A stretch of 32,099 bases of DNA from Mongoliibacter sp. (GTDB lineage: Bacteria; Bacteroidota; Bacteroidia; Cytophagales; Cyclobacteriaceae): the NCBI RefSeq assembly GCF_007692705.1, contig NZ_REBN01000177.1:1-32099 (forward strand), read 5' to 3'. Below, one piece after another: positions 1 through 7,549 of this stretch (position 1 is the stretch's first letter; each line of letters opens with the position of its first letter). The translations under genes were made by a program, and so were the position numbers. Under the pieces are notes generated by a model. That model made no database searches and was not told the origin of the DNA. It saw nothing but the letters and a program-made list of their open reading frames with translations.

Positions 1-459
1 GAAAGTCGCATTGAAAACTTCAGTCAGAGATATTATGGCACCAGGCTTCAAAAAAGGCTTGACGCTGTGTAGCACTTTCTCCGGTTCTGGGATATGTTCT
101 AAAACCCAACAGATAAAAGCTGCATCATACTGCATAGTCAGGGATAGGTTTTTGGCATCCTGTTGAATGAAAGTTACCTGCTCTTCCCCATACCCAAGTG
201 CCTCCATATTTTTCAGGGCTTTGGCAATTTGCCTGGACTCATACTCAACCCCAGTGACTTTGAGATGCGGCCATCTCCTGAGCAGAATTTCTGTCTGTGC
301 TCCCACACCACTACCTATTTCCAGCAACTCTTTCACTCCGGAGAAATCGAGAAAATCATAAATCGGCCTTTCAATAACGGATGCTTGCTCGCGTAACCTT
401 TCCTGCTCCACCTCCTGGTAGCCATGAATGTATTTGGGCGTAGGACTATTTTTACTCAT
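1..459 (-). CDS. class I SAM-dependent methyltransferase, N-terminal part (runs off the window)
   Basis: Reading the minus strand from the ATG at 457-459 gives an open frame of 153 codons that continues past base 1, so the gene is cut by the window edge. The protein starts MSKNSPTPKYIHGYQ. A Rossmann-type SAM-binding motif I (LLEIGSGVGAQTEIL) lies near residues 47-61. An acidic residue ending strand 2 follows (VTGVEYES), then a motif with QQDA and a later WVLEHIPEPEKVLHSVKPFLKPGG-like segment typical of class I methyltransferases. The substrate cannot be told from the sequence. It is divergent from the MaoC-like gene, with 134 bp between the two starts. The fold is clear; the specific role is unknown. 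Confidence 0.85.
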   Translation of the reverse strand, partial: MSKNSPTPKYIHGYQEVEQERLREQASVIERPIYDFLDFSGVKELLEIGSGVGAQTEILLRRWPHLKVTGVEYESRQIAKALKNMEALGYGEEQVTFIQQDAKNLSLTMQYDAAFICWVLEHIPEPEKVLHSVKPFLKPGAIISLTEVFNATF

Positions 460-593
460 TTCTGAATGGGTTGCTGAATAATTTAAGAGTAGCTTATTTA
501 CTTTTGTTTGCTTCCTAATTTCCCATAAAGTTATTCCGGTCCTCCTGAATATGTATTTTTTTAATACCTTTATTTTTCTAAAAATCTAAAAAT

Positions 594-1058
594 ATGAGCC
601 AGATTACCATTGGAAGCTTTGAAGACTTCGAAAAATTCATAGGCCAGGACCTTGGAGTATCTGATTACCATAACATTACCCAAGCGCAAATTCAGAAATT
701 TGCGGATGCCACACTTGACCAGCAATGGATTCATACTGATCCAGAGAGGGCTAAAACTGAAGGCACTTTCGGAAATACCATCGCACATGGATACCTCACC
801 CTTTCGTTGGTCCCTTACTTATGGGAGCAGATCGTACAGGTAAAAAATCTGAAAATGATGGTGAATTATGGTATTGAAAACCTGCGCTTTGCTCAGGCAG
901 TGCTGGTCGATTCTGAAGTGAGACTAAATGCCAATCTTAAAAATGTGGTCAACCTTAGAGGTACCATAAAGGCAGAGGTCAACGTAAAACTTGAAATCAA
1001 AGACCAAAGAAAACCAGCCTTTTCAGGTGTATTGGTCTTCCTATACCACTTTCAATGA
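594..1058 (+). CDS. MaoC-family (R)-specific enoyl-CoA hydratase-like protein
   Basis: This 154-residue hot-dog-fold protein fits the single-domain MaoC dehydratase family, which hydrates trans-2-enoyl-CoA to (R)-3-hydroxyacyl-CoA in the cytoplasm. The family signature is visible: a FADATLDQQWIHTDPERA segment (about residues 36-53), with Asp and His as the expected catalytic pair, followed by FGNTIAHGYLTLSL (about 59-72). The length is normal for the family. The ATG at 594 follows an A/T-rich leader without an obvious ribosome binding site. A strong hairpin terminator lies 25 bp after the stop, so the gene is probably monocistronic. Its physiological acyl-CoA substrate cannot be determined here. 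Confidence 0.88.
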   Translation: MSQITIGSFEDFEKFIGQDLGVSDYHNITQAQIQKFADATLDQQWIHTDPERAKTEGTFGNTIAHGYLTLSLVPYLWEQIVQVKNLKMMVNYGIENLRFAQAVLVDSEVRLNANLKNVVNLRGTIKAEVNVKLEIKDQRKPAFSGVLVFLYHFQ

Positions 1059-1082
1059 TTAAATCCATTAATGAAAATACAT

Positions 1083-1112
1083 AACCACCTTATTGACAAG
1101 GTGGTTTTTTTA
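1083..1112 (+). terminator. Rho-independent terminator after the MaoC-like gene
   Basis: A perfect 9-bp stem pairs AACCACCTT (1083-1091) with AAGGTGGTT (1098-1106) across a 6-nt loop and runs into a T tract. The next gene is convergent, so the hairpin may serve both directions, but the T tract is on the plus strand. Confidence 0.85.
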
Positions 1113-1141
1113 TTGATATACAAATCCAAAATTGTAGGATA

Positions 1142-2281
1142 TTAAATCACTTCATTCAGCCCAAAGTAAAAGGCCCTCTGATCTCCAAAGGCGATATCCA
1201 GCCGAATATTCAATCCTTCCTGATTGAGTTTGTAGCGGAACCCAAATCCTGCACCATAACGAAACCTGTTCCAGTCAAACTGACTGAACTCTTGTCCAAC
1301 CTGACCTGCATGCCCAAAAAATACCATTCCAAAATTCCTGTAAACAGGTAACCTGTATTCGGCCTGATGCACCATAGCATGACTGTCCCTGTAGCGTCCT
1401 TCAAAGAACCCTCTCATGCGTTCGCTCCCACCAATCAGGGAGACGTGTTGAAATGGAGCTGCACCCGCGGTAAAGCTCCACCATGACTGAACTGCCAAAA
1501 CCTGATTTTGGGAAACATTCAGATATTTTCTCAGGTCTAGTACATATTGACTGAATGTAAAGTTACTTCCCAAAAAAGAAGCAAAACCCATATAAGATAA
1601 ACTGTTATTCCAACCTTTCTTGGGCTGAAAAATATTATCTCTGGTGTCATATTTCCCCACAATACCCAAGCCTGAAAGCCTCTGTCCATCAAAGCCCAAT
1701 GGCTGTGTACTTTCCAAAACTCCTCCTTCCTGCCTGTCTCTGATGTCATCGACACGGAATTCATAACGAGGACCCAGGTAAACCCCTTCTGCTATTCTCC
1801 TTTCATAGTTTAGGTGAAAATATGCAAATCTGGTAGTATAAAACTCGCCCTCAGTCAGGATTGGCTCATTTCCTATTCCATAATACCTGAAGGGAAAATT
1901 TGATAGTTCTAACCTTGCATTAAGATAATCCCTGTTCTCATTGGCCCAAAGGTCCAGTTCCGTCGTGAAAATCGTTTGATTATTCAGTGTATACAGAAAT
2001 GTAATGGGTAAAGTGGAGGGCCTCAGGACGGTACTACTGTCATCTTTAAACCTAAAAACACGGATAGCCCTAGCTCCAAGCCCAAGACTGGTTTCAGGTG
2101 AATATACCACAGCGGGAATAATAGCCCATTTCTCTCCTGATATAAAATCTATTACCGCATCTCCAAAATCAAAGAGACTCTCAGCTACTCCTGCTTTTCT
2201 CTCGGGCTCTCCCACTTCCTGCGCTATCAAAATACGGGATCCATAAAAAATAAGTCCCAAGAAAAGCATACATTTTTTCAT
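1142..2281 (-). CDS. BamA/TamA (Omp85) family outer membrane beta-barrel protein
   Basis: The 379-residue protein starts with a signal peptide ending near residue 20 (ILIAQ). It then shows the alternating aromatic/hydrophobic strands of an outer membrane barrel. The motif GGSERMRGFFEGRYRD, with its internal RGF, matches the conserved L6-loop VRGY/F signature of the Omp85 'surface antigen' barrel. There is no room for POTRA domains, so this is a short barrel-only member rather than BamA itself. It lies 34 bp downstream of the TonB-dependent receptor on the same strand and may be co-transcribed with it. Its function (secretion, lipid or cell-surface role) is not evident. Confidence 0.85.
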   Translation of the reverse strand: MKKCMLFLGLIFYGSRILIAQEVGEPERKAGVAESLFDFGDAVIDFISGEKWAIIPAVVYSPETSLGLGARAIRVFRFKDDSSTVLRPSTLPITFLYTLNNQTIFTTELDLWANENRDYLNARLELSNFPFRYYGIGNEPILTEGEFYTTRFAYFHLNYERRIAEGVYLGPRYEFRVDDIRDRQEGGVLESTQPLGFDGQRLSGLGIVGKYDTRDNIFQPKKGWNNSLSYMGFASFLGSNFTFSQYVLDLRKYLNVSQNQVLAVQSWWSFTAGAAPFQHVSLIGGSERMRGFFEGRYRDSHAMVHQAEYRLPVYRNFGMVFFGHAGQVGQEFSQFDWNRFRYGAGFGFRYKLNQEGLNIRLDIAFGDQRAFYFGLNEVI

Positions 2282-2315
2282 CGAGACAAAAATAATGAAA
2301 TCAGCGGTATTTGAT

Positions 2316-4721
2316 CTAAAACTCTACAATGATCCCAATAGTAGGCAATATAGTTCCTGCTGGATTGTCTATCAGTCTCATTTTGTAGCGACTGGGATCA
2401 TTTGGATTTACCACCAGCATACCCTCTTCTGACCGTTCTGGTACCAAAAGTGGTGGCTGGTCTGCACGAAAATTATATGCATTTTGAATGTCAAGATACC
2501 AGTTCAAATTCCACTTATCAAAAAAGTATCTTTTGTCCACCCGAAAATCTAACTGATGAAAAGCGTCAAGTCGCTCTGCATTGATGCGGTCAAAGTTTAA
2601 CACTGGCTGGCCTCTTAAGTCCCAAACCTCTCTCAATGAAGATGTTTCTACATCTATCGGTGTAAATGGTACTCCTCCTAAATATCTCCACCTTGCTCCA
2701 ATCTCCCAATTTCTATCAAATCTTCTCCCTGCAGTAAGACTGACAATAAACCTGTTGTCCCAAGCAGAAGGTACAAACCCTTCCGTATTGGGATTGGTGA
2801 ACTCTGACCGTACTAGAGTGACAGAAGCTATACCAAAAAAATCATTGAATAAGCGCTGCTGTGCCAAAAACTCCAAACCAAAAGCCCTGCCATCAGAATC
2901 TGAATTCACCGCTTCGTTGCCGATCACTCCAAAATCCGCCCCCAAATTGGCCAATGCGATACCATTCCTGAGTGAAGAAGGGTAATTGGCGTAAAGTTTA
3001 TAAAAACCTTCCAGACTGAATCTCCTGCTTTTCTCGGGGATCACTTTTTCTATGCCTGTAACAAAATGCGTAGACCGTATAAATTTGATATCATTCAATT
3101 GATTGACCAATTCACCTTCGTTATTTCTAAAACCTAAAGCTGTATAAGGGGGCTTTTGATAATAGATACCCACATTTCCTGTCCAAAATAATTGTGGTAC
3201 TATCTGATAGGATGCAGATACTCTTGGGCTAATTTGATTTAAAGGATTTCTGGCAGTTTCTCCAAAATCAGATCCATCTATACGTACCCCTCCGGTCAGT
3301 AAAAGCCTGTCATTCTTGGAGGTTTGGCTTGCTGAGATAAATGCCCCATAACTATTGAAAAAACTCCTGTCGTTAACCTCTATGACTCCACCTTCTCCAG
3401 CCAGGGTAAAACGATCAAAATTGCTGATAAAATACCTGGCAAATTCATAATTTGCTCCATACTTGATCGTAGTTCTTCCTTTGAAAATATTATTTTCTAC
3501 CCTAAACTTATTTTCACTTTCCTGAGAAGTATAGTCAAATAAAAGATTGGCCGGATTGGAATCATCATTTTGAAAATATTTGAATGATCGGTTATTCAAC
3601 ATATTCCGGCTTAGAATAAAATTCCAAAACCCGTTTTCTCTGAATCTTTTCAGTTTCAGACCAGTAGTATAATTCCATTGTGTGGATATAGGTAGGTTTT
3701 CCAATAAGTAAAGCCTATTTTCTCTTTCATCCTCAGTTTCATTGTTAGGCACATCGAAATTCAAGGAAAAAAGGTCAATCGCTCCAACACCTAAAAATGT
3801 AAGTTCGGTCTTATCATTAATTTTGGTTTTGGTTTTTACTGTGAAGTCATTGAAAGTTGGTAAAAAAGGTAAACCAATGGCCCTAAACAAAAACTGAAGG
3901 TAGGATTGTCTTGCAGAAATCAAATAGGTTGTATTTTCTCCAATTGGACCTTCATTGGAAACCGTAAACTCACTGGCTCCTATTGTGACTTGGGTAAACA
4001 TCTTATCTTTCCTCCCATCTTTCAAGTCAAATTCAAAGAAAGAGCTTAATGAATTCATCCTATCAGCCGGAAAGCCTCCCGTAATGACATCCACATTTTT
4101 GATAAGATTTACATTCAATATGCCAACGGGCCCTCCTGATGAACCCTGAGTTGCAAAATGATTGATCACCGGCACTTCAATCCCTTCAATAAAAAATTTG
4201 TTTTCATTTGGAGCACCACCTCTAATGATGATGTCATTTCTGAAGCTCGCCGTACTGGCAACTCCCGGTAAAGACTGAATAACCCTACTGATATCCCTAT
4301 TTCCACCTGGATACCTTTCTATTTCATTCGTATTAAGACTCCTCACTGAAATTGGTGTCTCATCAGACCTGGAGAATTTAGCATCTACTGTCACTTCCCC
4401 CAAGTCAGATGCTTCTTCCTTTAATTCGAAATCCAGTCTCAATGCCCTTGCACGCGAAATCTGAACCTCAAATTCAGTTTTTGATCTAAACCCTACAAAA
4501 CTTGCCCTGATATTATATAATCCAGGTTCGATACCGGTAATTTCATAGTCCCCATTTTCATCAGTTACGGTTCCATAATCCGTATTAAGTACGAGTACAT
4601 TTGCAAATGGAACAGCCTCATTATTTATAGGGTTAAATACCCTTCCTCTGACTACACCTTCTTGGGCAAACAGAACCGAAATATGAGATAAAATCAAAAA
4701 AAGCAGTAAAGAGTGTTTCAT
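2316..4721 (-). CDS. TonB-dependent receptor with carboxypeptidase-regulatory-like domain
   Basis: The 801-residue protein begins with a signal peptide cleaved near residue 20 (VLFAQ). Residues ~22-105 form the Ig-like carboxypeptidase-regulatory-like domain common in Bacteroidota receptors (VVRGRVFNPINNEAVPFANV, then GTVTDENGDYEITGI). A plug domain follows at about 120-235 (RDISRVIQSLPGVAS, then DIIIRGGAPNENKFFIEGIEV), then a long beta-barrel ending in a terminal Phe as expected for BAM substrates. No SusD partner is adjacent, so a glycan-uptake SusCD role is not supported. The plug and barrel layout resembles receptors for siderophores or other small ligands, but the ligand cannot be named. 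The short Omp85-like barrel gene follows directly. Confidence 0.92.
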   Translation of the reverse strand: MKHSLLLFLILSHISVLFAQEGVVRGRVFNPINNEAVPFANVLVLNTDYGTVTDENGDYEITGIEPGLYNIRASFVGFRSKTEFEVQISRARALRLDFELKEEASDLGEVTVDAKFSRSDETPISVRSLNTNEIERYPGGNRDISRVIQSLPGVASTASFRNDIIIRGGAPNENKFFIEGIEVPVINHFATQGSSGGPVGILNVNLIKNVDVITGGFPADRMNSLSSFFEFDLKDGRKDKMFTQVTIGASEFTVSNEGPIGENTTYLISARQSYLQFLFRAIGLPFLPTFNDFTVKTKTKINDKTELTFLGVGAIDLFSLNFDVPNNETEDERENRLYLLENLPISTQWNYTTGLKLKRFRENGFWNFILSRNMLNNRSFKYFQNDDSNPANLLFDYTSQESENKFRVENNIFKGRTTIKYGANYEFARYFISNFDRFTLAGEGGVIEVNDRSFFNSYGAFISASQTSKNDRLLLTGGVRIDGSDFGETARNPLNQISPRVSASYQIVPQLFWTGNVGIYYQKPPYTALGFRNNEGELVNQLNDIKFIRSTHFVTGIEKVIPEKSRRFSLEGFYKLYANYPSSLRNGIALANLGADFGVIGNEAVNSDSDGRAFGLEFLAQQRLFNDFFGIASVTLVRSEFTNPNTEGFVPSAWDNRFIVSLTAGRRFDRNWEIGARWRYLGGVPFTPIDVETSSLREVWDLRGQPVLNFDRINAERLDAFHQLDFRVDKRYFFDKWNLNWYLDIQNAYNFRADQPPLLVPERSEEGMLVVNPNDPSRYKMRLIDNPAGTILPTIGIIVEF

Positions 4722-4856
4722 AATTGGGTATTAACAATACCTGTAAAAGATTAAAATAAAGTAAATTGTTTTCGGTTATACCCAATAAATCTCAAAAATA
4801 TGAAAGCTGGATAAAATAAGGGTTAAACTTTAAACTAGAATCCGAAAGAAAGTCTC

Positions 4857-4872
4857 TTAACCTGGTGGTTAA
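4857..4872. repeat. small inverted repeat in the gap between the TonB receptor and crtW
   Basis: TTAACC and GGTTAA flank a 4-nt loop within the 176-bp gap that holds the 3' end of the carotenoid operon and the upstream region of the TonB receptor gene. No T tract follows, so I do not call it a terminator. It could be an operator or chance. Confidence 0.3.
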
Positions 4873-4897
4873 CACTGAGTAAAACAGGCCCGTTTAT

Positions 4898-5605
4898 TTA
4901 GGCGTTCTCCTCCTTTACTCTCCACAACCTCCACCAAGGAGTGCCGGGAGAATCATGATGTTCGAAATGATATCCGAAAAAGTAACAGGATACAAATGCC
5001 CAAATATGGTTTTTGGACTGACTTTTAGAGTGGTGTTTATTTTCAGAGTCTCCCATATGAGGCAAGTAAGTTCCAAAATAAAAGAGTTGTAAGGTGGAAA
5101 GTATAGCTGGCAGCATCCAAAACACAATAAGATTTTCTGTAGGAAGAAAAAGCTTAAGGATATTAAATGTAATAGCCATTAATAAAAATTGCCAAATAGT
5201 AACGTACTGTCTTACAAAACTCAAATACCAAATAAAAAAATTATCCGATTGGTGATAATCAGGATCCTTATCCGTTGCTACAAACCTGTGATGTTCATGA
5301 TGCTTTGGATAAAGCTTCCAATAGAAATTATAGGAAAAAAGCAATGCAGCAATAAATCCTATTGCATGATTGGCTTTTTTGTTGGAAGAAACTATTCCAT
5401 GCATCGCATCGTGAGCCGTGATGAAAAGCCCGGTATAAAGATGCGTCTGAAAAAAGATTGCTAAATAGGTGAGGGGGTTCGTCCAATTTATTTCCCAATG
5501 TAAGAGAAAAATTAAAGAAATGGCCCATATAAAAATTACGGATAATCCAATAAGAATACCTTTGGGATCTATTTTTCTATCTATATGTGTTGAAGTTGAC
5601 TGCAC
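4898..5605 (-). CDS. crtW: CrtW-type beta-carotene ketolase (membrane di-iron oxygenase)
   Basis: The 235-residue membrane protein belongs to the fatty-acid-desaturase superfamily and fits CrtW, which inserts the 4-keto group on a beta-ionone ring. The histidine clusters are HDAMH (65-69), HHEHH (102-106) and HFEHH (213-217). The family-typical stretches FITAHDAMHG, FGTYLPH and GYHFEHH with PWWRL are also present. Several hydrophobic segments surround these motifs. The start is GTG at 5605; no closer ATG precedes the first His box. It is the last gene of the carotenoid operon, 27 nt after ispH. CrtW acts on beta-rings, so an intact copy beside a broken cyclase is notable. A generic desaturase is the main alternative, but the motifs favour a ketolase. 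Confidence 0.85.
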   Translation of the reverse strand: MQSTSTHIDRKIDPKGILIGLSVIFIWAISLIFLLHWEINWTNPLTYLAIFFQTHLYTGLFITAHDAMHGIVSSNKKANHAIGFIAALLFSYNFYWKLYPKHHEHHRFVATDKDPDYHQSDNFFIWYLSFVRQYVTIWQFLLMAITFNILKLFLPTENLIVFWMLPAILSTLQLFYFGTYLPHMGDSENKHHSKSQSKNHIWAFVSCYFFGYHFEHHDSPGTPWWRLWRVKEENA

Positions 5606-5632
5606 TGTACAAAGGTAGGAAGATTATGGCAC

Positions 5633-6478
5633 CTAAAAGGTTTGAATCCTCACTTTTACTTGTTCCATCAACCACATTGGCGTGGAAGTAGCCCCACATA
5701 TACCAACTGTTTCACCATCTTTGAACCAAGAATCTTCAACTTGGTCTGGATTTGACACGAAGTAGGTATTTACATTTTTTTCTTTACATACGTTGAATAA
5801 AACCTTTCCGTTGGATGATTTTGTCCCGCTTACAAAAACTATGTGATCAAATTTTTCTGCAAAATCTCTCAATTCTTTATCCCTGTTGGAAACCTGTCTG
5901 CAAATGGTGTCATTGGTATTGACTGTAATGCCATTCTCTTTGAGGATTTGATTGATTTCGTAAAATTTATCGGTGCTTTTGGTAGTCTGACTGTAAAGTG
6001 TAATATTTTTGGGAAGTTTGGCAAGATCTAACTCTTTGATATCCTGAAAAACCACTGCTTTATTATTTGTCTGACCCAAAAGTCCTATCACTTCCGCATG
6101 TCCATGCTTTCCATAAATATAAATTGACTCTTCTTTATCGAATGAGTTTTTGATTCTGTATTGTAACTTGAGTACGACAGGACAGCTTGCATCTATCAAT
6201 GTCAGGTTATTGTTGATTGCTAGTTCGTATGTAGAAGGTGGTTCTCCATGAGCCCTAATAAGAACTTTCTCGTTGAATAGGTCCTTCAAATCATTATAAT
6301 CTATGATTTTTAATCCTTTTTTTGTGAGCCTGTTCACTTCTTCATCATTGTGAACAATATCTCCCAGACAATACAGATAACCTTGTTCATCAAGGATTTC
6401 TTCTGCCATTTCTATGGCATACACCACTCCAAAGCAAAAGCCTGAATGCTGGTCGATATGGACTTGGAGATTCTTCAT
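5633..6478 (-). CDS. ispH: 4-hydroxy-3-methylbut-2-enyl diphosphate reductase
   Basis: IspH (LytB) carries out the last step of the MEP pathway, reducing HMBPP to IPP and DMAPP with a [4Fe-4S] cluster. The three cluster cysteines are Cys15 (GFCFGV), Cys99 (DASCP) and Cys193 (TICRQVSNRD). The substrate-binding landmarks are also present: RAHGEPP (75-81), a GKHGHAE segment (123-129), SQTTKST (164-170) and SGTKSSNG (217-224). The 281-residue length is normal. It sits 3 nt after the lycopene-cyclase relic and 27 nt before crtW, so isoprenoid precursor supply is co-transcribed with pigment genes. From memory, an Algoriphagus carotenoid cluster with ispH among crt genes has been reported. Confidence 0.96.
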   Translation of the reverse strand: MKNLQVHIDQHSGFCFGVVYAIEMAEEILDEQGYLYCLGDIVHNDEEVNRLTKKGLKIIDYNDLKDLFNEKVLIRAHGEPPSTYELAINNNLTLIDASCPVVLKLQYRIKNSFDKEESIYIYGKHGHAEVIGLLGQTNNKAVVFQDIKELDLAKLPKNITLYSQTTKSTDKFYEINQILKENGITVNTNDTICRQVSNRDKELRDFAEKFDHIVFVSGTKSSNGKVLFNVCKEKNVNTYFVSNPDQVEDSWFKDGETVGICGATSTPMWLMEQVKVRIQTF

Positions 6479-6481
6479 AGG

Positions 6482-6682
6482 CTATAAACTTTTGACTTTA
6501 GGAATTGTTTGTAAAGCATTGATTCTTTCATAAATGGATACATTCATCAATAAAAGGGTAAATGCAAAGCTTTGGAGAAGCAGACACCAATTTTCAGCAT
6601 ATTGAATCCTGCTTATATAGGACTTGACCAAAGCAAAAGAACCGGTCAATATGTTTAGAGTGAGGTATAGAAACTTTTCCAT
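6482..6682 (-). pseudogene. crtYcd: relic of fused lycopene beta-cyclase crtYcd with internal deletion
   Basis: This is a 66-codon frame lodged between crtB and ispH with 3 nt on each side. Its first ~35 residues (MEKFLYLTLNILTGSF, then RIQYAENW) resemble the N-terminal helix of the CrtYc half of fused lycopene cyclases. Residues ~38-53 (SFAFTLLLMNVSIYER) resemble the last helix of the CrtYd half. Full-length fused proteins are roughly 230 residues, so about 160-170 residues appear to be missing in frame, including both Pro-x-Glu-Glu/Asp catalytic regions. The remnant cannot be a working cyclase. Family similarity is judged from remembered consensus, not a search. The alternative is an unrelated small membrane protein. 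Confidence 0.6.
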
Positions 6683-6685
6683 TCG

Positions 6686-7528
6686 TTAGCTTAAACCTAA
6701 TTTACTGCCAAAATAAGTCCCCAACAAAAGCGAGATTTTTCTAGCATTGGGTATTCTAATTCTTTCATGTGTTATGACTTCAGGAGCAAGACTTTTTATT
6801 TTTTTGAAAAGTTTCAAATAATAAAGGTAGGCTACTTTCACCCCTAATTTTGCACCGTCAGGCAAACCTTTAATTCCTTCAAGAGCATCATCAAAATCGT
6901 TTTGTATATCTTTTTCTATTAGGGTTTTTGCATCCAGGTTGAATTCATTGTAATCCACTCCAGGAAAATAAACCCTTCCCCTTTCTTCGTAATCACTCTT
7001 GATATCTCTTAGAAAATTCACTTTCTGAAAGGCTGCACCAAGTTTACATGCCGGATCTTTCAGTCTTTCGTACATAGCCTGATCTCCTTCACAAAACACC
7101 TTTAAGCACATCAGACCAACCACTTCAGCTGAGCCATAAATATATTCATGGTACCTGGAATCATTATAAGTTTTGAAATCCAGGTCCATTTCCATACTTG
7201 TCAAAAAAGCTTCAATAAGACTTTTATCAATATTGTATTGGTTTACCACCAGTTGAAAAGCATGAAGTACCGGATTCAGACTTATTTTATCTTCTATGGC
7301 TTTATAAGTGTCTGCTTTAAACAAACTTAAAAGTGATTTTTTGTCTTTGTCATGAAAAGTGTCCACTATTTCATCTGCATACCTTACAAAACCATAGATG
7401 GCATAAATAGGCAAATGGAATTTTGTATCAAGGGTTTTTATCCCCAGTGTAAAGCTAGTGCTATACCTTTGGGTGATAAGCTTGCTGCACTCAAAGGTGG
7501 TTTGGTTGAAGAGCTGAATTGCATCCAT
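6686..7528 (-). CDS. crtB: phytoene synthase
   Basis: CrtB condenses two geranylgeranyl diphosphates head to head into phytoene. Both Asp-rich magnesium-diphosphate motifs are present: DEIVD in YGFVRYADEIVDT, and NFLRDIKSDYEERGRVYFPG near the middle. The RYSTSF and GSAEVVGLM segments are also typical of the trans-prenyltransferase squalene/phytoene synthase family. I chose the ATG at 7528 (280 codons). An in-frame TTG five codons upstream (7543) is possible but less likely. It lies 21 nt after crtI and 3 nt before the cyclase relic, in the same operon. Confidence 0.95.
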   Translation of the reverse strand: MDAIQLFNQTTFECSKLITQRYSTSFTLGIKTLDTKFHLPIYAIYGFVRYADEIVDTFHDKDKKSLLSLFKADTYKAIEDKISLNPVLHAFQLVVNQYNIDKSLIEAFLTSMEMDLDFKTYNDSRYHEYIYGSAEVVGLMCLKVFCEGDQAMYERLKDPACKLGAAFQKVNFLRDIKSDYEERGRVYFPGVDYNEFNLDAKTLIEKDIQNDFDDALEGIKGLPDGAKLGVKVAYLYYLKLFKKIKSLAPEVITHERIRIPNARKISLLLGTYFGSKLGLS

Positions 7529-7549
7529 ACTGATAATATACAAATTTAT

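Noticed and set aside
499-506. TACTTTTG as a promoter for the MaoC-like gene
   Set aside because: It matches the -7 element, but the nearest TTG is 25 bp upstream rather than about 19, so I left it out of the annotation.
2581-2985. 134-codon plus-strand frame
   Set aside because: It is antisense to the TonB receptor barrel and shows no domain or start signal of its own.
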